Origin: Abelmoschus esculentus
Lineage: Eukaryota; Streptophyta; Magnoliopsida; Malvales; Malvaceae
NCBI GenBank assembly: GCA_035048815.1
Contig: JAUCBN010000020.1
Coordinates: 6,331,501-6,395,500 of the forward strand
Length of the DNA stretch: 64,000 nt
Direction: 5' to 3'
Below the pieces are notes generated by a model. It made no database searches, had not been told where the DNA came from, and saw nothing but the letters and a program-made list of their open reading frames with translations. This document shows, piece after piece, positions 60,131 to 64,000 of the stretch. A program made the position numbers and the translations under genes. Within the stretch, counting starts at the first letter, position 1, and each line of letters begins with the position of its first letter.

Positions 60131-60429
60131 GACTCGATTTTAATAACAAAAGAGTACCTCGGAGTTGATTATGAAATCAGAATCCTCTCTTACTTGAAAT
60201 TTTGAAGCAATAGATTGTAACTGAGGGTCTTGATCTTGTAGAGTTCTATTTCTGGATATGATGGTAGACTGAACTTGACGTTCAGCTACTAGACAATGAT
60301 GTTTGTAAAGACAAAAATGTGGATTAATAGCACAAGGGGCTACAAAAAAAAGGTTGTACAGTGAGTCTTCAAACAGTAACAATACATACTTCACGATTAA
60401 TGATAACACTTACTAGGATGAGGATTGCA

Positions 60430-61694
60430 GATGAGTGCATCAACTACAACATTGGCTTTTCCTTTATGGTAATCAATGACTAAATCATAGTCCTTAAGAA
60501 GTTCCATCCATCTCCATTGTCGAAGATTTATCTCCCTTTGAGTTAAGAGATATTTCAAACTCTTATGATCCGTGAAGAGATAGCATGTCTCTTTGTAGAG
60601 ATATTGCCTCTAAATATTTAGAGCAAAGACAACTGCATCCAGTTCTAGATCATGGGTAGGATAGTTTAACTCATGTGGCTTATTCTGTTGAGAAACATAG
60701 GCAATCACTTTGCCTTCTTGCATAAGGACACGTCCTGGCCCAAGATGTGAGGCATCACTATAGACGGTGTAGTCCTCACCAGACTCGGGTTGGGTCAGAA
60801 TAGGTGCATGAGTTAAAACTTGATTCAAATGATCAAAACTTATTCCCTGAGCCTTAGTCCATACAAAAGATGTCTCTTTCCTCTAGAGTTTGGTCAACAG
60901 GGCAGCTATTATGAAAAATCCTTTTACAATTCTCTTATAGTAGCCTGTAAGACCATGGAAACTTCGAATTTCACCAATATTCTTTGATGGATTCTAGTAT
61001 ATGATGGCTTGGATTTTCTTCGAATTCAATTGGATTCCCAAAGTTTATACAACATGCCCGAGAAAAGTAACCTCGGTGAGCCAAAATTCATAATTAGAGA
61101 ATTTGAAATACAATTGCTTTTCTTTTAGGGTTTGAAGCATGATCCTCAGATGATCACGATATTCAGAAGCAATCTTAGAATAGATAAGGATATCATCAAT
61201 GAACACCAATAAGAACTTATGCAAATAGGGTCTAAAAACTCTATTCTTTAAGTCCATGAAAGTAGTCGGTGCATTGGTTAGCCAAAAATGCATAAACAAG
61301 AACTTGTATTGTCGATAACGTGTCTTGAAAGCTATCTTAGGCACATCACACTCCTTAACTTTCATTTGATAATATCCTTACCGTAGATCAATCTTGAAAA
61401 CATAGTAGCATCCTTAAGTTGATCAAATAGGTCATCTATTCTCAATAAAGGATACTTATTCTTGATGGTGACTTTATTCAACTGTCGGTAGTCAATGCAC
61501 AACCTCATGGATCCGTCCTTATTTTTAACAAAAAAGACATGATCTCCCCATGATGAGGAACTCGGTCGAATAAAGCCTTTGTCCAATAGATCTTGAATAT
61601 GTGTCTTCAACTCTTTTAGCTCAATCGTTGCCATACGATAAGGTGCAATAGAGACCGGTGTTGTTCCGGGTTGAACCTCGATTCCAAACTCCAA
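60430..61694 (-). pseudogene. Reverse transcriptase and RNase H of the minus-strand chromovirus
   Basis: RT begins EVQPGTTPVSIAPYRMAT (near 61670), has RLCIDYRQLNKVTIKNKYPL and catalytic FIDDILIYSK (near 61190). RNase H shows YTVYSDASHLGPGRVLMQ (near 60760), THDLELDAVVFAL, a TAG-type break near 60610, and LLKDYDLVIDYHKGKANVV (near 60480). One frame change lies between 61394 and 61365. The domain order continues from the protease at higher coordinates. Confidence 0.88.
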
Positions 61695-61889
61695 CTCCTA
61701 GGTTGGTGGTAAACTCGAAAGTTTCTCGGGAAAGACATCGTGAAAGTCACATGCATTGTCTATACTAGATAATTGAACTTCTCCCTTAGTATACATGGCT
61801 AAAGCATATAAAGATGGTTTCTTTGAGCTCAGAAGGGTAACATTTTCCTTACCAAGTCCTCGAAGATACAAATTCTTCTTAGAGCAATC

Positions 61890-62171
61890 TACCTAGGCTT
61901 GATGTTCACTGAGCCAATCAAGTCCCAGAATTGCATCAAATTCATGGGTCGATAAGGCCATCAAGTAAGTTGGAAAAGGAATCCTTTGAATCATCAAAGG
62001 ACAATTCTTGCATAAAAAACTTATGGTAACACTATCACCAAAGGGATTTGTCACAGAAATTCTTGATACAATATATTCACATGCCATCTTATATCTCTTT
62101 ATCAACATTGTACTAATAAAATAATGTGTAGAGCCAAGGTCAATCAATGCATAAATAGGACAAGAATACAA
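61890..62171 (-). pseudogene. Protease of the minus-strand chromovirus
   Basis: ALIDLGSTHYFIS (near 62140) is the retropepsin motif with D-L-G in place of D-S-G, and EFDAILGLDWLSEHQA is the usual C-terminal block. Both chromoviruses in the window have lost the Ser of this motif, by different changes. Confidence 0.8.
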
Positions 62172-62339
62172 ATCAATAATACATGCTATGACATCGGGGT
62201 CTTCCTTGTCTTCTCATCCCCTCACGTGATACACTTGTGTAGAGGCCTTTGATTCTTGCTTTTTCGGTGCCTTAGATGGACCACTTTGTCTCCCAATAGC
62301 TCCTTACAAACCTTGCTTTTGTCCTTTGCCCTTATATGA

Positions 62340-63860
62340 CTCTACTGGTGATGGTGTAGAAGAGGGAACAATAACAGTCTTGTTTGGGTTATTCGGGCAA
62401 TCCTAAATGAAGTGTCCTTATTCACCAAAGAAATAATATGCCACGGATTGCTTACAGCACTGATCAGCTGGATGCTTATTCTGACAGTAGTTCCAAACTG
62501 GATACTGGGTAGTCTTGCCTGAACCATCGGTGCTCTCCACTGTTGTCCTCCCAAAAGACTCAGTCACAGATTTTGGTTTGATGATGTTTCTAGATCGGGA
62601 AGGCTGCAAGTAGAGCTTCAGCTTGCCTTGATACTTACCTTTATTGTTTGGTTTCGGATGTCGGGAATTGTCATATTTTCTTTTTCTGAAGCCTACAAAC
62701 CTATGAGCCTTCTGTGCTTCCTCGGTGGCCTTCACTCTGTTGACTAGCTCATGAAAGTCGGTAATGTTGGGGTAGGGAACATAGGTCGGAGCTTGTCACA
62801 CAGACCTGCAATAAACATCCTACATTTTTGTTCCACTTTCTTGATGTATTTGTCCCCATACTTGTAGTATTTTCAGAAATCATGGATTTACTACTCAATA
62901 GGTGTTCCACCTTGCTTAAGATGGAGAAAGATGTGTCACCTTTCGGCTAGATAGTATTCACTGATGTATTCGTTATTGAATTCCTTCAAGAATTACTCCC
63001 AAGTAATTGATTCCTCTAGTGTTGTGAGTATTAAGGGTGGGCAAAAAACTCAATTACCCGGTCCCTGTCTTGGACCCAATAAGACTTGGTAGATTTTTAT
63101 CTAGTATTGGTTCCGGTGAAACCGGGACTAGATCCAAAATTTAGGTCCTGGTCATAACCTAGACTAGATATTGATTTTTTAGACCCGGTATCCGATGGGT
63201 ATCCGATATTGGTTTTCTTTTATTTATTTTTCTTTTCAAACTTTCTCTTTATATATGAATATTATAAGTATGATTAGTTTTAAAACTTTAATTTTCAAGT
63301 CTACAATATTCTAATTTTATTATTTAATATTATTATTGGTGGTTGAAAAAAAAATTCTCCAATTACTCAAAAAAATTTAAGAATAAACTAATTGACCGGG
63401 TACTAGGTATTAGAACCAATACCCACCAGTAACGAGATCGGTTCTTAAAATTTAGGACCCGGTGTGATCGGTACGAGGACTGGTTTCAATTTTTATGAAC
63501 CAATAGTTATTGGCACCGGGACCAATTCTATTCAAATTGGTCGGGTACCTGGTCTTGCCCACCCCTAGTGAGTATAGTGGTCTCCCACCACTGTAGGGCC
63601 TTATCATCTAATAAAACAATGGTACACTCCAATTTATGCTCATCACTACATTGTAATTCCTTGGTTAGGATCCTCATAGTGTTATCCAACCAGTACTTAA
63701 GTAATCTCGAGATCTTCATCATCCCGTCTAGTGAAGGAATAAGCTTAGTACTATGTAGCTTTTCAATAGGACCTCGGGCTGGTGCTGCAGAAACTACAGA
63801 AGTCTGAGCCACATGCTCTGTCTTCATTGAGGACATAAACATTTTCAAAATTTCATCCAT
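62340..63860 (-). pseudogene. gag of the minus-strand chromovirus, split by a hAT MITE
   Basis: The N-terminal half (63860-63576) runs from MDEILKMFMSSMKT to DKALQWWETTILT. The C-terminal half (63031-62340) resumes with TLEESITWE, FLKEFNNEYISEYYLAER and a degenerate zinc knuckle (YYFFGE, GHFI, DCPNN) whose first Cys is Tyr. Removing the MITE and one 8-bp target copy rejoins the two halves in frame, showing that gag was colinear before the insertion. Other stops lie in the second half. Confidence 0.85.
63032..63567. mobile_element. hAT-type MITE, 536 bp
   Basis: The terminal inverted repeats are TAAGGGTGGGCAA on the left and TTGCCCACCCCTA on the right (one mismatch). The 8-bp target duplication GTGAGTAT (63024-63031 and 63568-63575) fits the hAT preference for T at position 2 and A at position 7. 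Inside are short inverted blocks such as ACCCGGT and GGTACC-like words, but no transposase, so it is non-autonomous. Confidence 0.95.
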
Positions 63861-64000
63861 TTTCTTATAACATTTGGCAAGTGTATCCTACGTCCCTAAC
63901 TCAGCTTCAGGTGCATGTGGATTTTGATCTTGTTGGGGATCTTTCCCCCTCTTATCCTCGTCGTTGGTTAAGGATTCAATATTGTGCTCATGAATATGAC

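Larger units (their letters stand above)
58309..64000 (-). mobile_element. Minus-strand Tekay-like chromovirus, 5' end beyond the window
   Basis: Read on the minus strand: gag (63860 downwards), protease, RT, RNase H, integrase, chromodomain, polypurine tract and 3' LTR. The LTR end coincides exactly with the loss of similarity in the Tat leader, so the insertion point is 58308/58309. Frames are broken by stops and shifts. A hAT MITE sits in gag. Confidence 0.88.

Overview
The window is plant nuclear DNA, almost certainly from pericentromeric or centromeric heterochromatin of a eudicot. The evidence is a long ~168-bp satellite array, several plant-type LTR retrotransposons (Ty3/gypsy chromoviruses with a chromodomain, a Tat/Ogre-type element, SIRE-like Ty1/copia elements) with initiator-Met-tRNA or Arg-tRNA type primer sites, an En/Spm (CACTA)-like end, a hAT MITE, and one spliced plant gene. 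The species cannot be named from the sequence. No bacterial, organellar or CRISPR feature is present.

Layout. 1-14317 and 24197-26268 are two arms of one satellite array, split by a 9.9-kb Tekay/Del-like chromovirus (14318-24196, target duplication AAAAG). 26269-29225 holds an AT-rich spacer, the 3' end of a second Tekay-like element and two adjacent LTR copies of the same family. 29226-37250 is a decayed SIRE-like copia element that carries two solo-LTR insertions. 37251-39127 is a small non-TE island with an apparently intact two-exon arabinogalactan-peptide gene on the minus strand (38148-38582). 39128-43269 holds a gypsy LTR and the 3' end of a second copia element. 43401-58308 is a Tat/Ogre-type element with a gag remnant but no visible pol. 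It contains a large gypsy LTR insertion, which itself contains a CACTA-like element, and it ends in a 3' UTR minisatellite. An extra PBS and leader follow its second LTR. 58309-64000 is a minus-strand Tekay-like element that runs off the window, with a hAT MITE in its gag.

How the parts relate. Nearly every retroelement reading frame is broken, so I annotate these as pseudogenes. The only gene that looks functional is the 59-codon arabinogalactan peptide, which has its own TATA box, GT-AG intron and polyadenylation-like signal. The nesting order can be read directly: satellite, then chromovirus; copia LTR, then solo LTR; Tat, then gypsy LTR, then CACTA-like; Tat leader, then minus-strand gypsy, then hAT MITE.

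The most interesting signals are these: regionally distinct higher-order repeats in the satellite and a telomere-like motif in most monomers; stop codons in the chromovirus that sit almost entirely at CAG/CTG sites; a cluster of TGACGTCA palindromes in its LTR; arrays of CGATAC-containing motifs shared by copia and gypsy LTRs; and the tiny spliced gene hidden in the TE nest.
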